Below the pieces are notes generated by a model that was not told the origin of the DNA, did no database searches, and saw nothing but the letters and a program-made list of their open reading frames with translations. Both the position numbers and the translations under genes were made by a program. Positions 31,435 through 42,115 of a stretch of 64,000 nucleotides of DNA are shown here, in pieces. Position 1 is the first letter of the stretch; each line of letters opens with the position of its first letter. This DNA is from Liolophura sinensis (taxonomy: Eukaryota; Mollusca; Polyplacophora; Chitonida; Chitonidae), in contig NC_088305.1 in NCBI RefSeq assembly GCF_032854445.1, positions 20,011,717 to 20,075,716 on the forward strand. The letters run 5' to 3'.

Positions 31435-34400
31435 TTAAAGCAATTTTGGAAATATCGCTTTCCTCGAGCGAGGAAAGTCCTCATACTTGAGTCGGTACCA
31501 CCTTCGTCTCTCCAGGGCACGCACCACATGACTGATGGTGACGTAGCCAGTGCACACCCACCAGCTGCCATGCTGGGGGCCCAGGGTGACACCTATAGCC
31601 ACATGGGAGAGCACTGTCATCAGGTACCCCGGGCAGGCCACAGTGTCATACCATCCTCCCTTAGGCAGCTTGTGGTCCACAGTTACTATGTGACCTGAGG
31701 ATAGATTCACATAACACTCAGTATTTAAAAGAATAAAGAAAAAAAAAATACCTGATTTGGAGTCGAAGCCTGCAATTCTCAAACTCTTCAGGTAAAAATG
31801 AACTGGATGGACACACATGACTCAGTCAACTTGATCTACGTGTATTACACAAACGATCAACTAAACACTGGTGCTAAACACACTGGATCAACTAAACACA
31901 AACGATCAACTAAACGCAGTAGGATTGTTGCTGAGAAAATCTGGGTGGTACTTAAACATGTTTTTTTTTTTTTCAGGTCAGAATTTGATGGTATGTTGTG
32001 TCCAACAAATCTCAACAAATCTTCTATAATTTCATAGAATTTTTCACCCACTAATCACCCTTCTGTATTAAATTATGTGATTAACATTAAATCACATGGA
32101 ACTTCACAGGAGGTTTCACCAGCTAATCATGCACCTTCTGTAATACATTTCACACAAAGTGGGGACAATAGAGGAGTTTCGAGTTGGAATTCTTTTGTCG
32201 TTAAAGGTAAAAACAATCTAACTGTATCATATGATTTGTTAAAAATATTACGTAACCTTTGTTGACATTTATTTACCTATCACCTGTCTCACCCTGTTGT
32301 AGAGGCACGGAACTTCTCAATTTCACAAACATTCTGCTCCCCATATTTTCTCCATCGTTCGTCAACTCTAAATTACTTTTTGTGAACCTTTTTAAGTGCC
32401 CTTATTATAGTAAATGTGATACACAATAGCTGCCTAACATTTCTGACAGGTCACATGATACAGTCAGAATTTTTCTACCTTTATTGATAAAAGAGTTCCA
32501 ACTCACAAACTCCCCAATTAGCTGGTGAGGTATTCCATGAAATGACACCAGGTCATTTCATACTGTAAATGAATTAGGCATGACAAAAAACTATTTACAC
32601 CTGAAAACTGTGTGAAGTTGTCACCACTCTCAAACATGTCACCTAGCTTTCTCTCATTTGTTGCATGCTGAGATGGTGTGAAGCCATAATCCTTCCTTTA
32701 TTTGTATAGTTCAAAATCTAGTGGCGAGCACGCAAGAGTTATGTCCCCTTACCAGCTCTGTTGCGTCTGGTGTTGGAGAGGGCAGGCTGGCAGGCGTGGT
32801 CCTGATATGTCACCCAGGCAAACAAACCCACGCCAAGTAAGTGATACCATTTGAACGAAGACCAATGAAACCAAGGCTCTGCAACAAAAACAAAAAAAAA
32901 AAAAAGAAGAAGAGACTAAAAAATTAAAGCCTATTACGCTGAGAAAGATTATACAGGGATAATCGGACAATAAATAATCCCAATGTTTAATTTATTTATC
33001 CATTACTTGATTGTTGTCTAATGCTTTGCTCAAAGATTCTTCTCATGTATGATGACAGTCTGATTTATGGGTGGAGGAACCTGTAAAGGCAGGGATAAAC
33101 CACCAACCTTTGGCAAGTTACTCATGAACTTTCATACCTAAGCTGGTGCAGCATTCCCAGTATGTTCACTGATGATGTCATTCCCATATATTTCCCATTT
33201 TTGATGGAAAATATGCACAAAACAGAGAGGGATTGTTAAGAAATACAAAACTTGACTCAAAATTAAAATTTTTTTTTCTCTGTTTTTTTTTTTTTTTTTT
33301 TGCTTGATCTTTTTTTTTATTTTCCTACAAACTATACTCTACAGCACTACACTATAGCACCTTTTCATGTATCCTTTAAAACACAGCCGGCTAATCATAC
33401 CTGTGGTGCCATGTAAGGCAGGAGCCTGAGCAAAAAGGGTTAGGGAGACCCCAGCTGCATAGAGGTAGGGGGCTAGGAAGTCAAGAGGTCCCTGGGTGGA
33501 AGAACTGTACACGTGTACAAAGACACTCTGATCGAGCTTCTGTATGAGGTGGATGGTGAGGAGGCCACTGGCTAACACCACTGACAAATGATCTGAAACA
33601 CAACAAAAACACCACTCAAAATGGTGAGGAGGCCACTGGCTAACACCACAGACAAATGATCTGAAACACAACAAAAACACCACTCAAAATGGTGAGGAGG
33701 CCACTGGCTAACACCACTGACAAATGATCTGAAACACAACAAAAACACCACTCAAAATGGTGAGGAGGCCACTGGCTAACACCACAGACAAATGATCTGA
33801 AACACAACAAAAACACCACTCAAAATGGTGAGGAGGCCACTGGCTAACACCACTGACAAATGATCTGAAACACAACAAAAACACCACTCAAAATGGCGAG
33901 GAGGCCACTGGCTAACACCACAGACAAACGATCTGAAACACAACAAAAACACCACTCAAAATGGCGAGGAGGCCACTGGCTAACACCACAGACTAATGAT
34001 CTGAAACACAACAACACCACTCAAAATGGTGAGGAGGCAACTGGCTAACTATACAGACAAATGATATGAAACACAACAAAACTACCACACACAAGGTGAG
34101 GAGACCACTGGCTAACACCACAGACAAATGATCTGAAACACAACAAAAACACCACTCAAAATGGTGAGGAGGCCACTGGCTAACACCACTGACAAATGAT
34201 CTGAAACACAACAAAAACACCACTCAAAATGGCGAGGAGGCCACTGGCTAACACCACAGACAAACGATCTGAAACACAACAAAAACACCACTCAAAATGG
34301 CGAGGAGGCCACTGGCTAACACCACAGACTAATGATCTGAAACACAACAACACCACTCAAAATGGTGAGGAGGCAACTGGCTAACTATACAGACAAATGA

Positions 34401-37400
34401 TATGAAACACAACAAAACTACCACACACAAGGTGAGGAGACCACTGGCTAACACCACAGACAAATGATCTTAAACACAACAAAAACACCACTCAAAATGG
34501 CGAAGAGGTCACTGGCTAACACCACAGACAAATGATCTGAAACACTCAAAATGGCGAGGAGGCCACTGGCTTACACCACAGACAAATGATCTGACACACA
34601 ACAAAAACACCACTCAAAATGGTGAGGAGGCCACTGGCTAACACCACAGACTAATGATCTGAAACACAACAGCAACACCACTCAAAATGGTGAGGAGGCC
34701 ACTGGCTAACACCACAGACTAATGATCTGAAACACAACAACACCACTCAAAATGGTGAGGAGGCAACTGGCTAACTATACAGACAAATGATATGAAACAC
34801 AACAAAACTACCACACACAAGGTGAGGAGACCACTGGCTAACACCACAGACAAATGATCTTAAACACAACAAAAACACCACTCAAAATGGCGAGGAGGTC
34901 ACTGGCTAACACCACAGACAAATGATCTGAAACACTCAAAATGGCGAGGAGGCCACTGGCTTACACCACAGACAAATGATCTGAAACACAACAAAATTAC
35001 CACACACAAGGTAAGGAGGCCACTAGCCAACACCACAGACAAACGATCTGAAACACAACAAAACCACCACTCAAAATGGCGAGGAGGCCACTGGCTAACA
35101 CCACAGACAAATGATCTGAAACACTCAAAATGGCGAGGAGGCCACTGGATTACACCACAGACAAATGATCTGAAACACAACAAAATTGGCAACTATATAA
35201 TGGATGGATGGTTTATTTTTTGAACCACAACAGGATTTGAACTCTGCAGCCAAAGTCCAGCACCCTTTAACAACTGAGCCATCAAAGGAAAATTCCCTTT
35301 AGCTACTAGGCAATGCAAAGCTGCTCCCACTACAGTCGTCCCCACTCAAAACCTTTTTTTTTCCTGATGTTCACCAGAAGGGAGAAATTTTTAAGAACAT
35401 TATTTCAGTTATCTTTTACTCATCTGTCAAAAAATGTTGAGTTGAAAAAACTTCCTGTGACATCACAGTTTCTATTCTCTAAAAACTACTGTGTACTAGC
35501 GATACACCGTTCTGTGGCAAAAATGCACGTCCACATTATTTTGTGTACCAGCAGTACACAAATTGTGTAATTCATGTGCCACATCCACAGTGACATGTGT
35601 ATATATTTGTGTACAGCTGATGCACATGTCACGGTGGATGTACACCTTTGTAAACAATCGTTTTTAGAGAGTAAACTCCGATAATATGGTTCATAAAGGC
35701 CACAATTCAAATGTTTGAACACATATAACTCTCTTCACAAAAATTTTTAAAAATAAATCAAAGTATATTTATGCATAGTTTTAAGTAGTCTATTAGGTAA
35801 TGCCTACTTGGATCTTTAGATGTCTTTTTTTGTATGTAAATAAACATTTATTTCAAGCATCAGTCTCAAAAACAAAACAAGGGGAACAACTCAATCATGC
35901 CAATTCCAGTTTAAAGAAACTTCTACCGCTTAAGACTCAAAACATGTTAAGTACGTTTTTTATATACTGTAGAGAAAAAAATCACAGTTATTTGTATTTA
36001 TTTGCGAGCTACATTACCCATTCTTTTCCCCAAGATGTGAAAATGTTGAGATCTGAAGTTTGATTTTAATACGTAATAATTATTACCTTTGTGAAGGAGA
36101 TCATGTTTTTATCTGCGTTTATTACCTATTACATTTTGATGATAATCTGGATCGGCACCCGCACCCAAAAATTTTTAAACGATCCTTCATCAGACAGATC
36201 AGACATTAATGCGGATTATTATCTGCTTGTCTGGAGTGGACAAATTTCTATATTTCTTCATATAACAACTCAGTGTTCAATTCCACCAGTGCATAAACCA
36301 TGAGTTTTCTATACGTGTGGATATTTACCTTCTGGTTGTGCGTCTGCCAGAGAGACACTGTCCACAGCAGCGGACACCCATCCATAGGCCGGCACCCCAC
36401 TGACGTACGCCCTAAGTGCAGAGTATACCAGGACTAGGTTCACACCCAGGGCTAAGAACCAGCGTTTTACAGGCCTGGGGGAGAAAAAATTTTGTTTATT
36501 TACATCCATTTGATTGGTGTTTTATGCTGTACAGAAGAATATTTCACTTATGCTACAAGTTTTCAACAGTCAATATTATGGTAGGAAGACACTGGGCAGC
36601 TCCTGTGGGAAACCCAGTGACAACGACTGCATCCGCAGGTTGTGGGCAGACCTTCCCACATACTACCCCAGAAGCAGGAAGCATGAGTTTCACTTAATGG
36701 AGGGCCCCGCACGGACAAAATAAGACCATAATATTATAAACATGTCCTTGAAAACATATCAACCATTTTAAAGTGCTGCATTAGGCCCTGCAAAGAATTT
36801 TTAAGAATGGCCTAAATAAACCTTACTGTATGTTAAAACTGCTGTACATTTGGCACTTCATTTCCCTCTGCTCAATAATATATTTTTTTCTTTACGTGAC
36901 GTATTTCAGAATTCAGGCTAAACTAAGGTGGTCAAGATGATGTGAGCTGGGGCAGGGTGGGGGTCATTGCAGAAAGAAGGATTCAGCATTCTATAATCTA
37001 GGTCTGAAAAGCTCCCTGTTAGCTTAACTGTCCCTAAGAGCAAACTTGTCAATAACTGAGCTTCAATTTGTGTAGTTATTTACATGTTAATACTTGGTTT
37101 ATCGGCATTAAAATCCTGCTTTAAAATCCTCATATCCCAGATTAAATTGATTTTACTGTGACGGGCTGACATGGTTACACATTAGGTAGCTATAGCCCTA
37201 CTACCTGGTGCATTTTGGGCCTACACATGTACAACTTCTGAGGTGTAAGTTACTAGCTATCTATGAGTAGATATACCGTTTAGCAAATCGCAGCAGGCCA
37301 GTTTGTCCGCTGAAATCCCGACCAGAAACTGTTCCCTTGTCCGCAACTCCGTCGTAGAGACCAGCTAGAAAGTAGGCACCTGACAATGACGCCCAGAACA

Positions 37401-37446
37401 CCTCTATGCCGGGCAGAGGGACGCCAAACGCTTCACGGGCCGCCAT
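31435..37446 (-). CDS. SRD5A3: Polyprenal/polyprenol reductase, steroid 5-alpha-reductase 3 type, 5 exons
   Basis: ER membrane enzyme of the steroid 5-alpha-reductase family, needed to make dolichol, the lipid carrier for N-glycosylation; NADPH is the reductant. Exons on the minus strand: 37446-37277, 36474-36329, 33592-33401, 32878-32753, 31694-31435; 894 nt, 297 aa (human 318). All introns GT-AG, phases in frame. Several hydrophobic segments are visible (around residues 15-32, 62-78, 106-118, 143-165, 182-193, 233-250, 255-270). Diagnostic C-terminal block: NRAGHIVTVDHKLPKGGW (residues 208-225), then CPGYL, GSWWV, and EDFPRSRKAIFPKLL at the end. These match SRD5A3 rather than SRD5A1/2. Residue 275 is Arg where a His is expected from family alignment. 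Intron 2 contains a 68-bp array derived from its own acceptor and exon 3. Start ATG lies in an ATGGCGGCC context. Secure family call. Confidence 0.93.
32094..32540. mobile_element. Fold-back (inverted-repeat) element in SRD5A3 intron 4
   Basis: Left arm 32094-32234 and right arm 32451-32540 are imperfect inverted copies: gagttggaattcttttgtcg / inverted gagttggaactcttttatca, then taaaggtaaaaaca / taaaggtagaaaaa, actgtatcata / actgtatcatg, and tcaccagctaat in both. No transposase; a MITE-like non-autonomous element is likely. Confidence 0.6.
33005..33140 (-). mobile_element. SINE family 1 relative, degenerate (SRD5A3 intron 3)
   Basis: cttgattgttgtctaatgc, caaagattcttctcatgt, gatgacagtctgatttatgg, gtggaggaacc, cctttggcaagttactcatg. 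Same variant type as the copies at 20240 and 46005. Confidence 0.5.
33555..35190. repeat. 68-bp tandem array made of SRD5A3 acceptor plus exon-3 start, about 24 copies
   Basis: Plus-strand unit: ggtgaggaggccactggcta, acaccacagacaaatgatct, gaaacacaacaaaaacacca, ctcaaaat. The first unit (33555-33592) is the 5' end of coding exon 3 itself; 33593-35190 is intronic. On the minus strand each unit carries the tract tgtttttgttgtgtttcag followed by the first 13 codons of the exon. Three units (near 34065, 34400, 34790) have lost the acceptor AG (catat). Variant units recur in the same order with offsets of about 336 and 392 bp, i.e. a higher-order repeat. Confidence 0.95.
35225..35288 (-). other. tRNA-like sequence (SINE head or tRNA pseudogene)
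   Basis: Minus strand has gatggctcagttgttaaagg (box-A-like) and gagttcaaatcctg (box-B-like) with tRNA-like spacing, followed by an A-rich stretch. Acceptor-stem pairing is poor, so not called as a functional tRNA. It abuts the end of the 68-bp array. Confidence 0.45.
35290..36300. other. SRD5A3 intron 2, unique AT-rich part
   Basis: No ORF with recognisable product and no array. Contains short repetition of gtgtac-agc-gt(g)acac motifs near 35490-35640. Confidence 0.5.
36506..36700 (-). mobile_element. SINE family 1, partial (SRD5A3 intron 1)
   Basis: tttgattggtgttttatgct, agaagaatatttcacttatg, ggaaacccagtgac, atccgcaggttgtgggcaga, ccttcccacata. The head is missing. Confidence 0.8.
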
Positions 37447-37449
37447 TTG
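37438..37449 (-). promoter_or_regulatory. TISU/YY1-like element over the SRD5A3 start codon
   Basis: CAAATGGCGGCC on the minus strand places the start ATG inside a near match to the TISU consensus (SAASATGGCGGC), a combined YY1 site and initiator for genes with very short 5' UTRs. One consensus position (A for S) differs. Suggestive only. Confidence 0.4.
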
Positions 37450-38004
37450 TCGTTGACGCTAGCTGGCCTGGTTGCCTTCTGACGGATTAAATCGACTGAC
37501 AGTCACATTTTGAGCTGCAGAAAAAAAAAATAGGCAGAAGCTTGATAAGGGAAGATCGTTCCGCTTTGGCGAGCAAAGATTGCATTCCGACCACAACTGG
37601 TGGCGGGGGGAGGGAGAGCACATTAATAGGTGCACCGCATGAATTCACATTTGTTTGACGAGGGACAATAACACATATGGGTACACGGTAAGGACCTGTT
37701 TTCAGGTCACCGGAAGTCAAACGAAAACTCAGCCGGGTGTTCACACTGGATAGGACGCAATTAAAGGTTGGGGCTACATAGGTCAACACGTAGCTAGATT
37801 ACCTCTACGTCAAGTGTACGGAAATACAAAACTTGCTGATAGCCAGTTTCATCTTTCTGCACGCTTCATCGAGCTAAGACAACTACACTTGCATGTTAAT
37901 CTGCATGCTGTATACCAGTAAAAGAATCGCGTGTTTACCTGAATGTAGGTAGGCCTGTACCTATTGGCGAATTATCTCAGCGACACCTGCTGGGAGGATA
38001 CGGA

Positions 38005-38185
38005 CATAATGCATATTTATTTATTCATTTATTTATTTATTTTGTTTGAGTGGGTTTTTACGCCTTACTCAAGGTTTTTTTTTACTTATATGACGGCGGT
38101 CAGCATTATGGTTTTGAGGAACCAGACAGAGCCCACGACCATCCACAAGTTGCTGGCAATAAACCATATTTACATACCGACCAGG
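38005..38185 (-). mobile_element. SINE family 1, partial
   Basis: Tail (tttatttatttattttgttt), cttactcaagg, acttatatgacggcggtcag, cattatggt, cacgaccatccacaagttgc. Head missing. Confidence 0.8.
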
Positions 38186-38454
38186 GTAATATGAGTATAC
38201 CCTACTGAATTTGTATTTCTTCAGAAAATAAGTCATAAATCACGTACAGGTGATTGAAAACTATATCCTACGAACTCTATAGTAGGCTATATGTAAGTGT
38301 GCTCATATACCCGGTAAGTCTGTCATCATGCCATGCGTGCTCTTAATTATATATGTATAGTAGAGTAGGATTACCCACAATTATTGATATCGCTAGACGT
38401 TTTGCAGGGTGTGATTTCAACTGAGCAAATTATTCAGTCTGCTACACTTACAGC

Positions 38455-38712
38455 ACTGGGGGCCTCCGTAGCCGAGGGGGTTAGCGCGCCAGTGACCCAG
38501 AAGCCTCTCACCAATGCGGCGGTGTGAGTTCAAGTCCATCTGATGCTGGCTTCCTCTCCGATCGTGCGTGGGAAGGTCTGGTAACAACCTGCGGATGGTC
38601 GTGGGTTTCCCTCGGGTAGAGTTTTCTCCCACTGTGATGCTAACCGCCGTCGTGAAATATTCTTGCATGAGTAGGCCTACGACGTGAAACGCCAATCAAA
38701 TGAATAAATGAA
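38455..38712 (+). mobile_element. SINE family 1, full-length reference copy
   Basis: The clearest complete copy on the plus strand. Pol III-type head: ggcctccgtagccgaggggg ttagcgcgcc (box A region) and gtgagttcaagtcc (box B). Core: gggaaggtctggtaacaacc, tgcggatggtcgtgggtttc, gtgatgctaaccgccgtcg, gaaatattcttgcatgagta. Tail: aatcaaatgaataaatgaac. Used here as the reference for orientation and completeness of the others. Confidence 0.92.
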
Positions 38713-39681
38713 CAATGACAGCGTTGAATGTATTAAGTATTCTACCAAAACCTTCCACCCCCAACCCTAATCCTTCTACCTGCCACGAAATAGCACAACT
38801 TTGGCAATATTGCATGCAAGTATATGCTGTTGAAATAAAAAAAAAAATATTCAAGCTTTATTTCATTGTGTTCTACTGATTCGGATAATAGCGCCTTAAC
38901 GAAAAACTAAGTGGTGTGACATAATTAACAACATGAGGAATACCACACCAGTATATGAAAGAAAACCGTATACATTTGCCAAAGGCTAAAATTATGCACG
39001 ACAGAGCTGAATTGTCAGTCCCGAATGAAAGATTCTGTCCACTGCATGATGCCTGCAGATCGAGACTTCCGGAACGCCTGTTCCTTGTGGAGAAAATAGC
39101 ATGAGCTGGACATCAAAGAGATCTTAAGGGCGGTAAAGGTAATAGACCCTCGTCCACTAATGACACCCAGCCCCCCGCTGCTCCTCCCTGCATTCCCACT
39201 TCCTCTCCCGCCTAACGCCCCCTCCTTTGCGTTCAGTTCAGGGGTAACCGTGTAAAAATGTGTATTGTCAGTTTGGTCATTTCCTCCTTCACGTTGTGAT
39301 CACTGAGAGATGGTCTATATAATCTGATTGGTTAGGATCACGGACCGCCGATGTGAGACAGCGTTGCCGTCTATAAATTATGGCTTAGTGAATCGTGGTG
39401 TAATTGCAACCTGTAAGGGTAGGTGAATATAATAACTTTTTTTATATGAAGAATATGCATAAAAACTCGCATACAGTTTGGTAACATATTCTATTGCGAG
39501 TTAAACACACAGCAGCGATTCCACATGCAAGCACATTACGTGCTTCTTTGTGATTTTAGGCACAAATTGTCAAAGTAACAAACTCTTCAAGCACTTCGGG
39601 TGATTCAGTGTTATCATAGAATGTTGAAAGAATTCGACATGTTTTTTGAGTCCAGCCTATATATTTAATTATCTTTAATTA

Positions 39682-39800
39682 TAATATTTGGTTGTTGCTT
39701 AACTCCACATTCAAGAATAAATGATGGCGGACAATTTTATGAATGGACGAAAGTAGAGTGCCCGGAGTATAAAGCATACATCCGGCCGACCTTGATGCAC
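39682..39800 (-). mobile_element. SINE family 1 relative, degenerate
   Basis: ttggttgttgcttaactcca, cattcaagaataaatgatgg, cggacaattttatgaatgg, gtagagtgcccggag. Confidence 0.5.
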
Positions 39801-39957
39801 ATAAATTAGACTGTTAGGAGGTCGATTCAGTCAAAACTTCCTCACGTGTGGCATGTATACATGTAATATGTTGTATTACTGGGAAACAAACTTCGTGTAA
39901 GACCACACAAAATAGCGCCGTCGACTGCTTATTACTACCCCTTCTTCCGAGAAGGAG

Positions 39958-40212
39958 ATTTATTTATTTATTTGTTTGATTAGTGTTTTACGCCGTACTA
40001 TAGAATGTTTTCACTTATACGGCAGCCAGCATTATGGCAGGAAGAAATCGGGCTGAGCCCGAGGGAAACCCACGACCATCTGCAGGTTGCTGCCAGGCTT
40101 TCCACATACGACCGCAGAGGAAACCAGCATGAGAACTTGAACTCATAGTGATCGCATTGGTGAGAGGCTTCTGGTTCATAGCGCCGCGCTGGCACGCTAA
40201 CCACCTCGACTG
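39958..40212 (-). mobile_element. SINE family 1, full-length copy
   Basis: Complete from (TTTA)n tail through ttttacgccgtac, ttttcacttatacggcagcc, gcattatggcagg, accatctgcaggttgctgcc, agaacttgaactcatag, to gctggcacgctaaccacctc. Confidence 0.9.
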
Positions 40213-40680
40213 AACCGACGTGTTGCTAGGAGACCAGCGATATATTAACAAATCATTTCTAAAACTCTCAAATTTAGAATCGCGCAGTTTATAAATATCG
40301 CTCGTGGTATATATAGACTTTGTAGCGTTTCCCAGGAGGACTGTGTGTCACTCATTCTCCTAGTCCATCAAACCTTCATAAAACAGTTTTCTGGTCAGGA
40401 ATTTGTTTTTCAAAAGCTCGTCGTGCTGAAGTGATAATTCATACAAATTACACATCAAGTTTGACTTCGTGCGTTTTACGCAGAGTAATGGCCGTTTTTA
40501 TACACTTTGGATATTTGTTTCAAAACGGTTCATCGTATTGAATTGAAACTTGGCGCGTGACTTCACCATGACAAGTTTTTACGAATTTCAACAGAAAACT
40601 ATCTCACGTATATACCTAATGAATTTCATATTTTAGCAGGAGGCCATGGCACCTCACGAACATCGTTCACTCAAAAATTT

Positions 40681-41060
40681 AATCTGTTAATTTTTAACAG
40701 AGGCTCTGTCTGAGTGATGGTGGAATGTATTCTGTTACTGTAACATAATATTCTATTATATATTCAGCATAATATTTATTTATTTATTTGATTGGTGTTT
40801 TACGCCGTACTCAAGAATATTTCACTTATACAACGGCGGTCAGCATTATGGTGGGTGGAAACTGGGCAGACCCCGGGGCAAACCCACAACCATCCGCAGG
40901 TTTCAGCATAATATTGTTAGTCTAATAGAAGCGTTGTGTTGAATTAATAGAATATGTGTGTTGTATTTAACAGAGCTATCTGCAGCAATAGCAGAATAAA
41001 TTCTAGTATCACCCAGACAACAGACTTTCTGTTAAAATGAACAAATTAATTTCTAGTGTA
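40681..41060. mobile_element. MITE-like inverted-repeat element, split by a SINE
   Basis: Left arm 40681-40755 (tttttaacagaggctctg, tctgagtgatggtggaatg, tattctgttactg) is the inverted counterpart of right arm 40975-41055 (inverse reads ttttaacagaaagtctgt, tgtctgggtgat, tattctgctattgctg). A related end is found at 54720-54775. About 240 bp without the inserted SINE. No transposase. Confidence 0.65.
40777..40901 (-). mobile_element. SINE family 1, 5'-truncated, with exact 14-bp target-site duplication
   Basis: ttcagcataatatt is present at 40763-40776 and 40902-40915. The insert contains only the 3' part of the SINE (tail, core, up to atccgcagg), i.e. 5'-truncated, which fits target-primed reverse transcription. 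Confidence 0.93.
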
Positions 41061-41191
41061 AGCTGTTGATCGATTTGGTATACCTCATTTAGGCATCGTA
41101 CTGACCACCACTATTATCCACGTAAAGCAGCCGATATAACATTTAAACAACGCATAAATTAATATACGTAAATTAACATATATTAATATAT

Positions 41192-41290
41192 ATTTCCTCC
41201 CACCATAATGCTGGTCGAGTCGTATAAGTGAAATATTCTTGAGTACGGCGTAAAACACCAATCAAATAAATAAATAAATAAATAAAATGA
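41192..41290 (+). mobile_element. SINE family 1, 3' fragment
   Basis: tttcctcccaccataatgct, ggtcgagtcgtataagtgaa, atattcttgagtacggcgta, aaacaccaatcaaataaata followed by (AAAT)n. Confidence 0.88.
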
Positions 41291-41499
41291 AAAGCAAATC
41301 TAGAACTGCATGCACTTATACGGCTTCCAAGCGATCTGTACACACAGCCAATATAGTCCACATTCTCAAACTTCCCACTTTCTCCACCACAGACCGTTCA
41401 AATCTATTAGTTTTATGCTATCCTAACAAAACCCAAGGTTTGTCTAATACCAACAAAAAATAGACGTGATCCATATTAGACAAAAAAGTTTCGAACGAG

Positions 41500-42115
41500 T
41501 GTATTGCATGTAACATGACGTCCTGATCACGAGTCCTGTCTTATTGTTTCCACGCAAGATGTACTTATGTCGCAAATTGCCATCAGAAATAAAAAATTTG
41601 CAGTTTTCTTCCATAATTGTAGGTCACGTTGCTGGAAACAAACAGCTGTAAAGTTCAAAATTGCTGAGTGGAAGGGACTATATATCTACAGTATGAAATT
41701 GCTGAAAATTTGTGAAATGTCTTAATAAATAAGAAGATGATTGACGTCGGAAAATTGACATTAAGCAGATCGAGCCGGGTTTGTATCGTTCGCGAAATTC
41801 AGTCATGTCAGAGTTCGCTCCCAGCCTACCGAATTTGTCACGTGATTACAGTTTTCTGAATTTAAATATTTTAAATTTAAATTTTTTTTGATGTACTGAT
41901 CACTAAACTGGTCTTTTTACTTTTCTCTGATGCACAGTTTTGTCGCGAATTGCCATTAAAGTCCGAAAAAGTGCAGTTGTCGCTCATATTTGAAGGTCAC
42001 GTGACACAAAACCGGCACAGCTGTAAAGCTGAAAATGGCCGTGCAAAAGCTATATGTGTACTGTATGAGTGCGGAAAATCGTTGAAGTGTCTTAATAAAT
42101 GCGGGAGTTGCAGTG
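41500..42115 (+). repeat. Diverged direct duplication, copies at about 41510-41745 and 41880-42110
   Basis: Shared in order: tgatca, tgtcgc(a/g)aattgccat, gtgcagtt / tttgcagtt, ggtcacgt, cagctgtaaagt(t/c), ctgtatga, aaat(t/c)gt, gtcttaataaat. Likely two copies of an unknown dispersed element, or a local segmental duplication. Confidence 0.55.

Noticed and set aside
33993..35192. Minus-strand frames with repeated VSQWPPHHFEW / LSVVLASGLL
   Set aside because: They read through the 68-bp intronic array; only the copy at 33401-33592 is a true exon, the rest meet stops in the exon's frame.
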